Positions 24,330 through 39,300 of a stretch of 64,000 nt of DNA are shown here, piece by piece. The notes beneath the pieces are model-generated. The model saw nothing but the letters and a program-made list of their open reading frames with translations, searched no databases and was not told the origin of the DNA. Location of the stretch: the NCBI RefSeq assembly GCF_042477335.2, contig NC_091248.1:118262501-118326500 (forward strand). The letters are read 5' to 3'. This stretch comes from Ovis canadensis. Taxonomy: Eukaryota; Chordata; Mammalia; Artiodactyla; Bovidae. Made by a program: the position numbers and the translations under genes. Each line of letters opens with the position of its first letter. The stretch's first letter is position 1.

Positions 24330-27300
24330 GCTGAGTCCCTTTGCTGTTCACCTGAAACTACAACATTGTTAGTCAGCTATACCCCAATACATAATAAAAG
24401 ATTTAATCTTTTAAAAATTTCTACAGATAAAGTTTCAGCAAACATGAGCTTGTAATCAAATAAACCAGAAACGAGACACCATAAGCAAAACCCAGCAAAA
24501 ACAGTCCGCTAAAGACAATAAATATTAAGAGTTGTTGGATATAAATATACAATATGAATAAAGTGTTTTTAAAGTTAATATTGAGTATCAAAAGTATGAG
24601 TACAGATTACGAAACTATAAGAATTAAGCAGATAAAATTTGAAGGAAAAAACAGAATCTTTAGAAGTAAATAATTATAATTTTAAAATCACAGTAGACAG
24701 GACACAATTCATCTCAGACAAGGCTGAACTGATGAACTAGGTAACCAAGCGAAGAAATTTCCCTGCATACAGAACAAAGGATGACGTGAGAGAGAAGTCA
24801 AAAGACATAAAAAATAGAGTAAGAAGATCTTAATATATGTCTAATTAGAAGTCCAGAGAAGCAATATTTTTGAGGAACTTTCAGAACTGATTAAACATAA
24901 AACCTCCCACTCAAAAAGAATGAATTATAAATAGACTAAATAAAAATAAATCCACATATAGGCAGATCTTAGTGAAACTGTAGCACCAGAGTCTGACTGT
25001 ATGTTTATCAGAGAGAAAAAAAACACAGATTACCTACTGTAATGTGTTGAACTGTATCCTCACTCGTGGCAGCTGAAATGTGACCTCACTAGGAAATAAG
25101 GTCTTCTCAGATATAATTAAGATGAGGTCATACTCAAGTAGGGTAAGCCCTAATCCCATGACTTGGTGTCCTCATAAAAAGAGAAATTTGGACTCAAAGA
25201 CACACAGGAGAAAGCCATGAGACAAAAAAGAAAGAGATTAGAGTAACGCAGCTATAAACCAAGGAATGCCAAGGAATATGAAGGATTGCCAGCAACCACC
25301 AGGAGCTAGGAAGAGGCAAGAAAGATCTTTCCCTGGCGTCTACAGACAGAGCATAGCCTTGCTGACACCTTGACTTTGGAATTCTAGCCTCCAGAAACAT
25401 AAGAATAAATTCTTGCTCCTAAGACAACAAGTTTGCGGTCATCTGTTATGGCAGCACCCCAGCCTCAGGCCAAACAATGTATTTATACTGATACCTAACT
25501 TCTAAATAAGCAATGGAAGCCAGAAAACAATGGAATAATCTTTGAAGAATTGAGAGAAAATACCCAATAAAACTATTTTTCAAGAATGAAGATGAAATAA
25601 ACACTTTCAGATAAACAAAAAACATATCTTCCACCAGACTCTCACTAGACCAACTTCTAAAAGATAAATTTAAAAGAAAATGGTCCACAAGGAAACATAT
25701 GAACAAAGGATTGTGTGCAAAAATCCAAAAAGATAAATGTCTAAATTTAAACAAATACTGACTATATAAAACGATGTTAATTTCTAACTCCTGGGACTAA
25801 GAAAATAATAGAGCAATTTTATACAACACATTTTATATGCCTGGCATTGTTCTGAGCGTTTTACACATTAATTTTTTTAATTCTCAAAATAATTAATCCT
25901 TTAATGTAGGAACTATTATTTTTATATACTTGACATAAGGAAAAACTGGGGCACAAGAAGACTAAGTAATTTGCCCAAATTCACACAGTGGTAAATGAGT
26001 TTGAATGGAACTAGTCAGAATTCAAGTGTTCAAGACTCTTTTATTGTTCAAGAGAATGATAAAATGTATTGATTAGCTTAAGTTGTTAAGCTAAATTTTA
26101 CTAAGTTAAAGGGTCTGTTTTCCAGAGTAACCACTGAAAGAACAGAAAGTCACTATATAACTTCCAAATTAACAGATTTGGGGGGGGGGGATCAAATGAG
26201 GAAACATCTAAGAGAAGACCAAAAAGAGAAAAGAAAAACAGAAAAAGCAGGTCAAATAGCAAAAACAGACAGTAGAAATAAATTCAAATATAATCACAAT
26301 GTGTAAATAGGCAATCCCAACAAATGAATAAACCATTATAAAAAAAAGATTAAAAACAAAGATTGTCAAACTGAAAAAATATCCAGTTTTGTGATATTTA
26401 CAGGAACTATATCTAAAATAGAAACAAAAGAGCTTGAAAGTAAAATAGTGAAGCGTGGCTAAAAGAAAGCAGGCATAGTTATACTAATATCAAATGAAAC
26501 AGACTTACAGCAAAAAAAGCATTACTAGAAATATTAATAAAAAGCATTCATTTTATAGTACTGCCAGGTTCAATTTACTGGGAAGATAAAACTTTTAACT
26601 TCTATATACTTCACAATAGTTTTTAAAATATAAAATAAAAATTGATGGGATTACAAGGAGAAACCAACAAATTCATAGTGAATTGTTAACATACCTTTAT
26701 GGCTAACTGATACAAGAAGCAGACAAAGAAATCAATAAAGATACAAAAGATTAGAGCCACACAATTTACACCCATCTAACACCACATACAAAACACTTTG
26801 TATACACAGAACTTTTACCAAAATTAATGATGTACTAACTTCCCTGATAGCTCAGTTGGTAAAGAATCCCCCTGCAGTGCAGAAGACCCCAGGTCAATTC
26901 CTGGGTCAGGAAGATCCCCTGGAGAAGGGACAGGCTACCTACTCCAGTATTCTTTGGTTTTCCTTGTGGTTCAGCTGGTAAAGAATCCGCCTGCAACGCA
27001 GGAGACCTGGGTTCACTGTCTGAGTTGGAAAGATCCCCTGGAGAAGGGAAAGGCTACCCACTCCAGTATTCTGGTCTGGAGAATTCCATGTGGTCACAAA
27101 GAGTCAGACGCGACTGAGCAACTTTGACTTTCACAACAAAATTCAAAGTATCTGTTACTATATAGCCTGACCACAATGCAATTCATTTAATTTTAAATTT
27201 AAAAATTAATTTTAAAATATACTTAGAAATAAACCATAGGTCATCTAATCTATGGGGTCAAAAAAGGACAAAAGTCTGTTCCTCTAAAAAAGAAAAAAAT

Positions 27301-30300
27301 GAGTAATAAATCTCTGCAAAACTGATGAAGAAAAAAGGGGAGAAAAAAAGATTAAAAGTGTAAACAGGGACAAAATTAAAGATGGCACAGACACTAACAG
27401 GGATATTACAAGTAACTTTATGACAGTGTATTTTAAAATAAATAAAATGACCAAACTCCTAGAAAAAAATATCAACTTACCAAGTGACTCAAGGAAAAAC
27501 TGAAAACCTGACTGGTCCTATAATAATTGTAAGAAATTGGGTCAATAGTTTAAAATCTTCCCAAGAATTAAACATCAAGACTAGAAACTTTTAAATGCAT
27601 AATCATTCAGGAAAAAAATAACTCTAATTTCACATGGCCTTTTGAGAATAGAAAAAATATCCATCCCAATCTCATTTTTATAAAGCTAGTAATTTCATAA
27701 GATAAAAACCAGGCATCGTTATACTGTACATCTGTAACTTACATAATACTGTACATCAACTATACTTCAATTTTAAAAAACAGGCAAAGACAACAGGAAA
27801 CAATTATAGACCAATCTTATTCAAACATAAATTCAAAAATCTTAAACCAAAGAGTGGCAATCCAAATTCACCATTGTGTGTGTGCGTGTACGTGTGTGTC
27901 TACATATGCACAAGCATGACTTAGGCCTGGGAATGAAATGGACTTGACATTAGAAAATTAATGTAAATCACTGCATTAACAAGCAAAACAGAACAAAACA
28001 TAGGCTTTTAATGCAGAAATTGCACTCAATAAAATTTAATTTCCATACACAAAGAAAAACTCCTGGCATATTAGGCATAAAATCAGAATTGATTAGCAAT
28101 GATAAAGGTTCCAAACATTCACATATGCTTAAGGGAAAACATTTTTAAATTACTCCTTTCAAAATTAGGAAAAAAAGAATAATCTTCCTGTTATTATCAC
28201 TTCTGTTCAGCATGAGGAGTCTTAGCCACTATAATAAGGCAATCAAAAGAAATAAAATTTTTAAAAATTAAAAAGGAAAACTTCAGACTGCTATTCACAG
28301 ATATTAATTTCTAAACATGTATCAAGTATATCAAGAATTATACAGGTAATTCAAATAAATTATCAGTAGCTAAGATATTTCAGTACAGTTGCAGGAGATA
28401 AGGTAGAAAAGTTAACTGCCTTTCTACACATCAGCAGCGAGAAAATAGACAAAAAAATTTAACTAGGGATGCAATGAAATGTTCCCTTGGTATCTCTAAT
28501 TTTCTTGAAGAGATCTCTACTACTGCTGCTGCTGCTAAGTCGCTTCAGTCATGTCTGACTCTGTGCGACCCCATAGACGGCAGCCCATCAGGCTCCCCCG
28601 TCCCCGGGATTCTCCAGGCAAGAACCCTGGAGTGGGTTGCCATTTTAGTCTTTCCCATTCTGTTGTTTTCCTCTATTTCCTTGCATTGATCACTGAGGAA
28701 GGCTTTCTTATCTCTCCTTGCTATTCTTTGGAACTCTGCATTCAGATGCTTATTTATATCTTTCCTCTTCTCCTTTGCTTTTCGGTTCTCTTCTTTTCAC
28801 AGCTATTTGTAAGGCCTCCTCAGACAGCTATTTTGCTTTTTTGTATTTCTTTTCCATCGGGATGGTCTTGATCCCTGTCTCCTGTACAATGTCATGAACC
28901 TCATTCCATAGTTCATCAGGTACTCTATCAGATCTAGTCCCTTAAATCTATTTCTCACTTCCACTGTATAATCAAAAGGGATTTGATGTAGGTCATACCT
29001 GAATAGTCTAGCAGTTTTCCCTACTTTCTTCAATTTGAGTCTGAATTTGGTAATAAGGAGTTCATGATCTGAGCCACAGTCAGCTCCTGGTCTTGTTTTC
29101 GCTGACTGTATAGAGCTTCTCCATCTTTGGCCGTAAAGAACATAATCAATCTGATTTCGGTGTTGACCATCTGGTGATGTCCATGTGTAGAGTCTTCTCT
29201 TGTCTTGTCGGAAGAGGGTGTTTGCTATGACCAGTGCGTTCTCTTGGCACAACTCTATTATCCTTCGCCCTGCTTCAATCCGTACTCCAAGGCCAAATTT
29301 GCCTGTTACTCCAGGTGTCTCTTGATTTCCTACTTTTGCATTCCAGTCCCCTATAATGAAAAGGACATCTTTTTTGGGTGTGAGTTCTAAAAGGTCTTAT
29401 AGGTCTTCACAGTAACGCTGAAGCAGCTGAAGTTTCAGCTGCTTCAGCGTTAATGGTTGGGGCATAGGCTTGGATTACCATGATATTGAATGGTTTGCCT
29501 TGGAAACAGAGATCATTCTGTCGTTCTTGAGACTGCTTCCAAGTACTGCATTTCGGACTCTCTTGTTGGCCATGATGGCTACTCCATGGGATTCCTGCCC
29601 ACAGTAGTACATATAATGGTCATCTGAGTTTAATTCACCCATTCCAGTCCATTTTAGTTCACTGATTCCTAGAATGTTGACGTTCACTCTTGCCATCTCC
29701 TGTTTGACCACTTCCAATTTGCCTTGATTCATGGACCTGACATTTCAGGTTCCTGTGCAATATTGCTTTTTACAGCATCTGACATTGCTTCTATCACCAG
29801 TCACATCCACAACTGGGTATTGTTTTTGCTTTGGCTCCATCCCTTCATTCTTTCTGGAGTTATTTCTCCACTGATCTCCAGTAGCATATTGGGCACTTAC
29901 CAACGTGGGGAATTCCTCTTTCAGTATCGTATCATTTTGCCTTTTCATACTGTTCATGAGGTTCTCAAGGCAAGAATACTGAAGTGGTTTGCCATTCCCT
30001 CCTCCAGTGGACCACATTCTGTCAGACCTCTCCACCATGACCCATCCATCTTGGGTGGCACCACACAGCATGGCTTGGTTTCATTGAGTTAGACAAGGCT
30101 GTGGTCCATATGATCAGATTGGCTAGTTTTCTGTGATTATGGTTTCAGTATGTCTGCCCTCTGATGCCCTCTCGTAACACCTACCATCTTACTTGGGAAC
30201 ATGTCATGCAAAGGAGGGTACAATAAAGGGCAGAAATGGTATGGACCTAACAGAAGCAGAAGATATTAAAAGGAGGAGGCAAGAATATACATAAGAACTG

Positions 30301-33300
30301 TACAAAAAAGAGCTTTATGACCCAGATAATCACAATGGTATGATCACTCACCTAGAGCCAGACATCCTGGAATGTGAAGTCAAATGGGCCTTAGGAAGCA
30401 CCACTATAAACAAAGCTAGTGGAGGTGATGGAATTCCAGTTGAGCTATTTCAAATCCTGAAAGATGATGCTGTGGAAGTGCTGCACTCAATATGCCAGCA
30501 AATTTGGAAAACTCAGCAGTGGCCACAGGACTGGAAAAGGTCAGTTTTCATTCCAATCCCAAAGAAAGGTAATGCCAAAGAATGCTCAAACTACTGTACA
30601 ATTGCACTCATCTCAAATACTAGTAAAGTAATGCTCAAAATTCTCCAAGCCAGGCGTCAGCAATACATGAATCGTGAACTTCCAGATGTTCAAGCTGGTT
30701 TTAGAAAAGGCAGAGGAACCAGACATCAAACTGCCAACATCTGCTGGATCATGGAAAAAGCAAGAGAGTTCTAGAAAAACATCTATTTCTGCTTTATTGA
30801 CTATGCCAAAGCCTTTGACTGTGTGGATCACAATAAACTGTGGAAAGTTCTGAAAGAGATGGGCATACCAGAGCACCTGACCTGCCTCTTGAGAAACCTA
30901 TATGCAGGTCAGGAAGCAACAGTTAGAACTGCACATGGAACAACAGACTGGTTCCAAATAGGAAGAGGAGTACATCAAGGCTGCCTATTGTCACCCTGCT
31001 TATTTAGCTTCTATGCAGAGTACATCATGAGAAACGCTGGGCTGGAAGAAGCACAAGCTGGAATCAAGATTGCCGGGAGAAATAGCAATAACCTCAGATA
31101 TGCAGATGATACCACCCTTATGGCAGAAAGTGAAGAGGAACTAAAAAGCCTCTTGATGAAAGTAAAAGAGGAGAGTGAAAAAGTTGGCTTAAAGCTCAAC
31201 ATTCAGAAAACGAAGATCATGGCATCTGGTCCCATCACTTCATGGGATGGGGAAACAGTGGAAACAAGGTCAGACTTCATCTTTTTGGGCTCCAAAATCA
31301 CTGCAGATGGTGACTGCAGCCATGAAATTAAAAGACACTTACTCCTTAGAAGGAAAGTTATGACCAACCTAGATAGCATATTCAAAAGCAGAGACATTAC
31401 TTTGCCAACAAAGGTCCGTCTAGTCAAGGCTATGGTTTTTCCAGTGGTCATGTGTGGATATGAGAGTTGGACTGTGAAGAAAGCTGAGCACCGAATAATT
31501 GATGCTTTTGAACTGTGGTGTTGCAGAAGACTCTTGAGAGTCCCTTGGACTGCAAGGAGATCCAACCAGTCCATTCTAAAGGAGATCAGTCCTGGGTGTT
31601 CTTTGGAAGGACTGATGCTAAAGCTGAAACTCCAGTACTTTGGCCACCTCATGTGAAGAGTTGACTCATTGGAAAAGACTCTGATGCTGGGAGGGATTGG
31701 GGGCAGGAGGAGAAGGGGACGACAGAGGATGAGATGGCTGGATGGCATCACCACCTTGATGCACATGAGTTTGGGTAAACTTCAGGAGTTGGTGATGGAC
31801 AGGGAGACCTGGCATGCTGTGATTCATGGGGTCGCAAAGAGTCGGACACGACTGAGAGACTGAACTGAACTGAGGGATGCAATGCACAGTATGATTAACT
31901 ATAGTTAATGATGCTATATAGCAGTATTTGCATGTTGCTAACAGAATGAATCCTAAAAAATTCTCATCTCAAGAAAAATAAAGGTATTAAAGAACATTTA
32001 AATGAGTCGCTATATTATGATGTCAGTTCTCCCCAAACTGGTAATAGACAATGCAATTTCAAGTTAAAAAAAAAAATCACAACAGTTTTTTTTGTGAAAA
32101 CCAACAGGCAGATTTTAAAATTTCTCAAAAGGAGAAAAAGACCAAGAGGTAAGACAAACTGAAGGAAAACAAGGTGGGAAACTGCCTTACCAGATGCCTA
32201 AACTTACTGTAAAGCTCTTCTACATGAGACAGTGTGATACTGATAAGAGACCACAGATCAATGAAGCAGAAGGGGCCAGAAAAAGAAGGGGTGTGTATTT
32301 GCTAACTCAACACCTAACACAGACAGCATTGAAAACAGGTGCAAAAAAGATGGCCTACTTACAAAAGTAGTACTTGGCATCTAAGTCTGAAATTAATGTA
32401 TAAAATATATTACATTTTGTCAAATCTGACTCAGTTTGGGTGGGTTTAAAAATCGACTGACTTCTGGAAATGAACAATGTAAGACAGCTGAACAACATGA
32501 ATGTATTTAATGCCACTGAACCTTACACTTAAAAATGGTTAAGATGGTAGGTAAATTTTATGTCTGTTTCATCACAATTTTTTCTTTTGCTGAGTAGAGA
32601 GGTGAATTACAAATGTATTTTAAAAAAAATCACCTGAAATACTTCTATATATATATATATATATATACATACACACACACACATATATATCTCCCAAATA
32701 TATTTTGGCTCACTTTTCTCAGTTTGGTTATTTTGGTGTTTTTTTCCCACATGGACTATTTTTGAAGTCTTTACTGAATTTGTTACAATATTGTTTCTGT
32801 TTTATGTTTTGGTTTTCTGGCCACAAGGCATGTGGGATCTTAGTTCCCTGACCAGATGGAACTTGTACTTCTTGCACTGGAAGGTGAAGTCCTAACATTT
32901 GGACTGCCAGGGAAGTCCCTGCCTCATTGCGATTTACTTTTTAAATATTTTTTTATGTTTTTAATCTTAACTTGTTATTTATTTTTTAATGCTTTACTTG
33001 TTTTAAAATCTTTCATGCTGGAGTGTGTTGGTTAACAATGTCGACTTAGTTTCAGGTGCACAGCAATGTGATTCAGTTATATATAAATATATATACACAC
33101 ACACATTTATCTATTGTTTGTCAAATTCTTTTCCCATTTAGGTTATTGCAGAATATTGAACAGAATTCCCTCTGCTCTACAGTAGTTCCTTGTTATCTAT
33201 TTGAAATATAGCAGTGTGTACATGGCAATCCCAAACTAAAATTTTAATTTAATATATTTTTTAAAGTGGTCTTTGGAAATTCATCTGCATAAGAATGAAA

Positions 33301-36300
33301 CTGAGCATATACTACATCACAGGCAAGGAGAGGTTAATGCAGTCTTTAAAATGTTAAGAATTTTTGAAGAAAATTCAGGACAATTCTTTGATGGTCTCAG
33401 GATAAGGAAGAATTTCTTATGACACAAAAAGTAGAAACCCTCCCAAAAAAATGAGAAGAAAAAAACAGTATAAAACCATAAAGAAGAGGATAGAAAAATA
33501 CTTCCCTTCATTAACAGATACCAAAAGCTGACAGGAGGAGTTCATTTATTTTCAATATATACTTAATACCCAGATAGTTGAATTCCAAAACTAAGGAAAA
33601 GCACAACCTTTCCCCTCAACAAAACAGGCAAACTACAAACACAGACATTTCACAGCAAAGAAAGCACAAGTGGGCACTGAGGAGACACCTTTCCTCACAA
33701 GGACTCAAGGATATGCAAACAGAGACCTCACTTTACACTGAAGACTAGAAAAGCGCAGATATCAGACTGCACCAAATGTGAGAGAGCCACATCGTTACAG
33801 ACCGCTAATGGGGGTAGGAAGCGGTAGTCACTGTGGAAAACAGCCTGGCACCCGCCAACAGAGCCGAGGAGGGACCAGCCTGGCTCCCAGCTGGCTCATC
33901 CCCAACACCTAACCCACAGAAGCACACGTGAACACATAAACACATGGGAACCGTCCAGAGCAGCTCCCTTCAGACCAGGTTCAAGGACAGGCAAGACTAT
34001 CTGTGCTGACAGACACTGGAATAGCAGTGGTTTGCGGCGTGGACACTGACTGGAAGAGGGCTGGAAGAGAGGCTTCTGGGTGATGAAAATGGTCTACAGC
34101 TGGATCAGGGCACTGGCTGCACAAGTTATGCCTTCCTCAAAATTCACTGACCCATATGCTTAGTAGCTGTGCATATCACCAAGTATCCATTTTAACTTAA
34201 AAAGCCTCAGAAAAGGAGAGGAAGAGAAGGGGGAGACTTAGATAAGGGCTGGCTACATGAGCCACTTAATCTTCCAAAAGGGGGATAATTTGTTTCACAT
34301 ACTTTACCAGCATCAGGTTGCACATAACTGTACCCTAAGCACAAATTTATTTTACCCACTCAAAAAACAGGCTCAAATTCTCTTGGCAACATATGTTCCA
34401 AGGAATCCAAGATACAGTAAGCATTTGAAAATAAAGTTACTCAACACTTCCCCTTTAACTCTAAGTGAAAATTCTAGAACATACGTAGAAAAGTAAAAAA
34501 GACTGAATGATAAACAGCAGTTCAGCTGCATGACTTTACAGGCAAAGGCTAAAATTTCACAAATGACTACTTCTTGCTTTTCTGGACTAATCAATGAGGA
34601 TATATTTACATGATCGATCCCAGCATCAAATAATTCAGAACTTACTTGGTACCCCTCCCTCACTCCTCTCCCCATAGCTCCTCCCTGAAAAAAGAGGAAG
34701 ATGAGGGAACAGAGGCATCAACCACCAGCATGACCATCAGCCCTCAATTTGCAGCCCAGAGCCTCCGCTTGTAGACCAGGTAGCCTGCTTCATGTATGTG
34801 TCTGTGTCTGAAGCCCATCAAAACTCAACCCCACTGTGTCTAAACTTCTTATACTGCACACAAAAGCCCATGCACAAACAGATACAGATGATGTATTTCA
34901 TACCCGTCTCTTGCAGGATTGCTATATGCCTCTTCAATAAGCTCCATTTTGTGCAAATCCTTCCACTTGCCTCCATCTAAGACTTGCCATCGATATGGCA
35001 AGTGGAAATGAACTTTACTGCACTTATCTGAAATAAAAATATAAAGAAGTAAGCACATTGGCAGCACACAGCATGGCCTAGCCCTGTGGTTCCCAATGGG
35101 TATGGTGCTGCCTGCTGACCTGGCAACATTTTAGCAATCTGTGAGGGAGCCTTTTTTAATGAAGTCATACCTGAGCATTTAGATACTGAATTTTATTATA
35201 CACACTTTCATGTCTCCCTTTTTAACAGGACATTAAACACATCACACTTATATTTTAAAGCTGTGTGTTGGTAGGTTACATTATGTATGAATTACATTTC
35301 ACGAGAGTAAAGCAGCTGATCACGAGATGGTCAAAGCTACCATCCCTGCAGGGGGCAGTCTGTCCATGCATTATTGCCATGTATGTGACATCTGGATGGA
35401 GAGCGATCACATCAGAAATGGAGGCAGGTTCACCTCTACTAGAACCACCCCAACCCAAACAGGTCCTACCACAGGTGGGTCAGCAGCACGGTTCCAATCT
35501 GCCTTGGTCTTCATGGCTACCAACATGCTTGCCCCTTCTCAACATACCCAACTCCTGGAATGTATTATACACATGGCCTGAGTCTGTGGTTACCAGCCAA
35601 CTGCTCCCACTGCCTTCCCTGTGTTCCTCAGGTCTGTCCCTCCTAGTACGTCCTGCCTGCTGTGCCTTGGCCAATGCCAGCAGCTCACCTGGAACGCTGC
35701 TCACACCCCCCTATACCTGCAGAGGTTCTAGTACATCCTGATGGAGGAATGTTGTGAGAGGAAAGGGAGAAAAGAAGTGCAATGGGAATCTCCACACTCT
35801 TTATACCTGCAGGATCTATATACTATTAAGTAGAAAGATACACAGCTGTGGAATGCCTCTATTTGGGTGAAAAAATAGAAGACAGGATTAGATATCTTCT
35901 CACTAAATACACATGTGGGAAGGGGAAGACTAGGTGGCTGGGCACAAAGGTATGAGGAAAGATTTGTTTTGAATTTTGAAATGAAAATATAGTCCACAAA
36001 AATCAAACATCTGTATCATTTGAAAAAAGGTACAAAATAGTGTGCATAGTGACCTTGTACAAAGAGAGACTAGATATACATTTCTGCTTGAATAAAATCT
36101 TTACGGAAGGATATTCAAGAACTAGTAATAAGGGCTGTTTCTGGGAATCTTGGTGCTGGGAAAAAGGGGTGTGAGGAAGACATTTCTTACTGTCTTTTGT
36201 ACATTCTTAATTCATCTTTCAAAGTAATAACAATGAAGTCTGGCTAATTTGACACCTGTCAAAGATGTGAATAAAGAATATTGAACACTAATAATGAGAT

Positions 36301-39300
36301 CAAACAATCCCATAAAAAATGGGCAAAACAGTCACAAAAGACCATACACTGTATGATTCCATTTATATGAAATATCCAGGCAAACCCATAGAGACATAAT
36401 GTAAAGACGTAGTTACCAGGAGCCTGGGGGTGTGGAGAAGGGCTCCCCACCCATTAGTGACTGCTAATGGGTTTCTTTGTGGGTGATGAAAATGTTCTAA
36501 TATTGACTGTGATGATGGTTGCACAAATCTATGTTAAAAACCATTAAATAAATTGTATACTATGTGAAATATACTTAATATCTTAACAAAGGTGTTATTT
36601 GCCTGCAAAATAGGCAAAAGATTTAAACAGATACTTCACAGAAGATACGCAAACAGCCAAAAGGCACATGAAAATAAATGTTAAACATCATTACCTATCA
36701 GGGAAATACAAATGAAAGTCACAATGGATATCACTACTCATTTCCTAGGATGGCTAAAATTTACAGGACTGACAATACCAAGTGCTGACAATGATGCAGA
36801 GCAACCAAAACTCTACTACACAGCTGGTGGGAAAGCAAAATGGATCCACTTTGGAAGACAGTTTGGCAGTAACTTGTAAGGTTAAATACATGTTTACCAT
36901 ATGATCAGACATTCCACTTTGAGGACTTTACCCAGGAGATGAAGACATATATCCACATGAAAACTTGTACATGAAAACTGACAGAGGTTTTATTCATAAA
37001 AGCCCCAAACTGGAAATAACCCATATGTTCATCAATGTACATATGTATAAACAAATTGTAGTTAATCAATGCAACAGAATACATGATTACATTTATTTAA
37101 AATTCTGGAAAAGGCAAATCTAGTCCCCATCAACAAAAAGCAGATCAGGGACTGCCTTGGGTCAGGAAACTGGGTGGTAAGGATCAACTGTATGGGGGCA
37201 TAAGAGCAATTTTTGGAATGAGAGAACTGTTTCATATCCAGATTGTAGTGATAGTGAAATGGGCAAACATATTCACCAAAACTCAAAGGGTGCATTTTAT
37301 TTTGTATTAATTATATCTAATAATGCTGATTTTTAAAAAACATATATATACATACACACGTGTGTGTGTGTGTGTGTGTGTGTCTGGTGTGTGTGTATCT
37401 CACACACTGCCTGACCTAGTATTTCATTTCCAGGAATCTATCCATGGTAAAATACATGTATACTCAGATGTTCAAGGAAAAATCATTCTAATCAAATACT
37501 AACAGAGAAAAAATCACCAAGACACACCATTAGGTAAAAGAAGGTTAAATAATGCATATCACATATTCCCACTTGTTGAAAAATATGTAAAACAAATATG
37601 ACCACAGTTCCATGATTGGAAGGCTGAAGGAAGACTTCAGGCCTTACTCTGTACCATTTCACTCATTTACAAAGTGAAAGTATTCATGAATTGCTTGGGT
37701 AGTTTTTTAAAGACTGAAAACAAAACAGGAAGTTTGGGTGTTTGTGTTTTTTTAAGAAGAGTCACCAAATTTGAGAAGGAATCATTCTTTAGTCAAAGCC
37801 AGGACATCAGCAAGAACAAAGATTTAGTAAAAATACAGTCTCTCTCACACACACACACACACAAAACATTTGCTATATCTTATAAGAAAGAGAGTATTGA
37901 GAGAAACTCCAAACTTAAATTCTCATCCCCCAAGAGTGCACACAGGGGTCTCCTCCTGAGAAGAGGGTGTTCCTAGGTTCTGAGGCATCTCTGAGACTAC
38001 AACCTCCTTCTAGAAGAAAACTAGACTGGGCATCCGAGAGTTTCTGTGGGTTTGTGACCTCACACTAAGCTAACCAAGGGGCAACACCTGACATTCGTTT
38101 GCTGCATGAAACAGTCCCCCAAACTCATCTACAGTTTGATTTTTAGAAACTCAAGTATTCAATAATTCTTACCACTCTCAACCCCCCCCACAAAATCACT
38201 GAAGTGCCACCAGCTTGCAATTAAGAATGCCCGAACCTCTCTGGATAGGGGAGAGGACCTTGAGGGGTGACGTCAGAGCAGAGCTCTGGGAACTGGAAGC
38301 AGCTGTCCCTCCTGCAACTGGACGAAGGGGTTTCCCCCGACTCACCTTGAAAGCTACAGCTCTTCCAGATATGGAACAAGCAGATCTGATCACTCTCCTC
38401 TTGGGTGGCAGTGTTTAGGGACACAGAACCTGTGTCTCTTCTTTCTACAAAGAAAGACCACAAAGATGTGTCACCAGTGCTTCTGATAGGGGACTGGAGT
38501 AGTTCAAGGTACAAAGGAGAGAGAACAGAATTCATTCATTCCTCTGCATGAGGCAAAAGTGGGCAAGGCAACCTCACAAAATCTTATAATGTTCTAGATG
38601 AAAGCACCCTCAGACACACAGGTGGACCCTCTCCGCCTTCTAGGGAGGAATTCGGGAGCCCAAGGCCATATGACTGCTGCCAAATCCAGGACATCATCGT
38701 CGGGGTGAGCTTTTTCTCAGCTCTGGCTGTGCACTCAATTCACTAGGAGACCTGGTTATAAACACAAGTGCTCAGCTCTCCCTCAGACTGACTCAATCAG
38801 AAGCTTTCAACAGTGGAACCTGGGACACTAATAGGGAGGGGTGGGGAACCACTAACCAACACATTTTCCTTCTGTATCTACAGCTGTGATTACCCCACAG
38901 AACAAGTGAAGGCTGTATTTTATGAACTAGATTTGATTCCAAAAGCAAAAGAACTGTGAGAACTGGGTTCCAATACCAAGAAAAAATAATTAATGGAAAG
39001 CCTACAATTCAAAATGAAACTTAATTTAGGTTAATTATAAGAATTTCCCAGATGGCATAATGGTAAAGAATCCACCTGCCATTGCAAGGAGACACAAGAG
39101 ACGCCAGTTTGACCCCTGGGTTGGGAAATATCCTGGAGTAGGAAATGGCACCCCACTCCAGTACTCTTGCTTGAAAAATCCCATGGACAGAGGAGCCTGA
39201 TAGGCTGCAGTTCATGGGGTCTCGAAGAGTCGGACATGACTGAGAGACTTCACTTTCACTTTTCACTTTCATGCAGTGGAGAAGGAAATGGCAACCCACT

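Larger units (their letters stand above)
23590..24410 (+). mobile_element. L1 ORF2 end and 3' UTR
   Basis: CACTGTTGGTGGGAATTTAA, TACTATATGATCCTGCAATC, GGAAGCAACCTAAGTGTCCA and TAAGTGTCCATCGACAGGAA-type phrases are the distal L1 ORF2. The ruminant L1 3' UTR follows and ends in ACCCCAATACATAATAAAAG. Frames are broken. It contains a TA/CA microsatellite. Confidence 0.85.
28477..30194 (-). mobile_element. BovB LINE, inverted 5' segment (endonuclease region)
   Basis: Antisense to the following segment. From right to left it reads as BovB from near its 5' end, through the endonuclease (including [36 protein letters not shown] and a GSDHEL box), to just before the RT. Frames are interrupted by stops and indels. 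A Bov-A SINE sits inside at 28520-28647. Confidence 0.93.
22368..34903 (-). other. PARP12: PARP12 intron 5, repeat-rich
   Basis: 12.5 kb, the largest intron. It holds Bov-tA copies, MIRs, a MaLR LTR, an L1 3' end, and long degraded L1 from about 24450 to 28460 and 31890 to 32580. The rearranged BovB at 28477-31872 interrupts the degraded L1. 33500-34200 also resembles old L1. No exon found. Confidence 0.75.
35028..38345 (-). other. PARP12: PARP12 intron 4
   Basis: 3318 bp. 36290-37640 is old L1 (3' UTR and ORF2 remnants). A TG microsatellite lies at 37341-37398 and an AC run at 37844-37863. The rest is unique. No extra exon seen. Confidence 0.75.

Noticed and set aside
30823-31656. A 277-codon plus-strand frame with reverse transcriptase motifs as a host gene
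   Set aside because: It is the RT part of the BovB element, with an upstream in-frame stop, premature termination and flanking target-site duplications.
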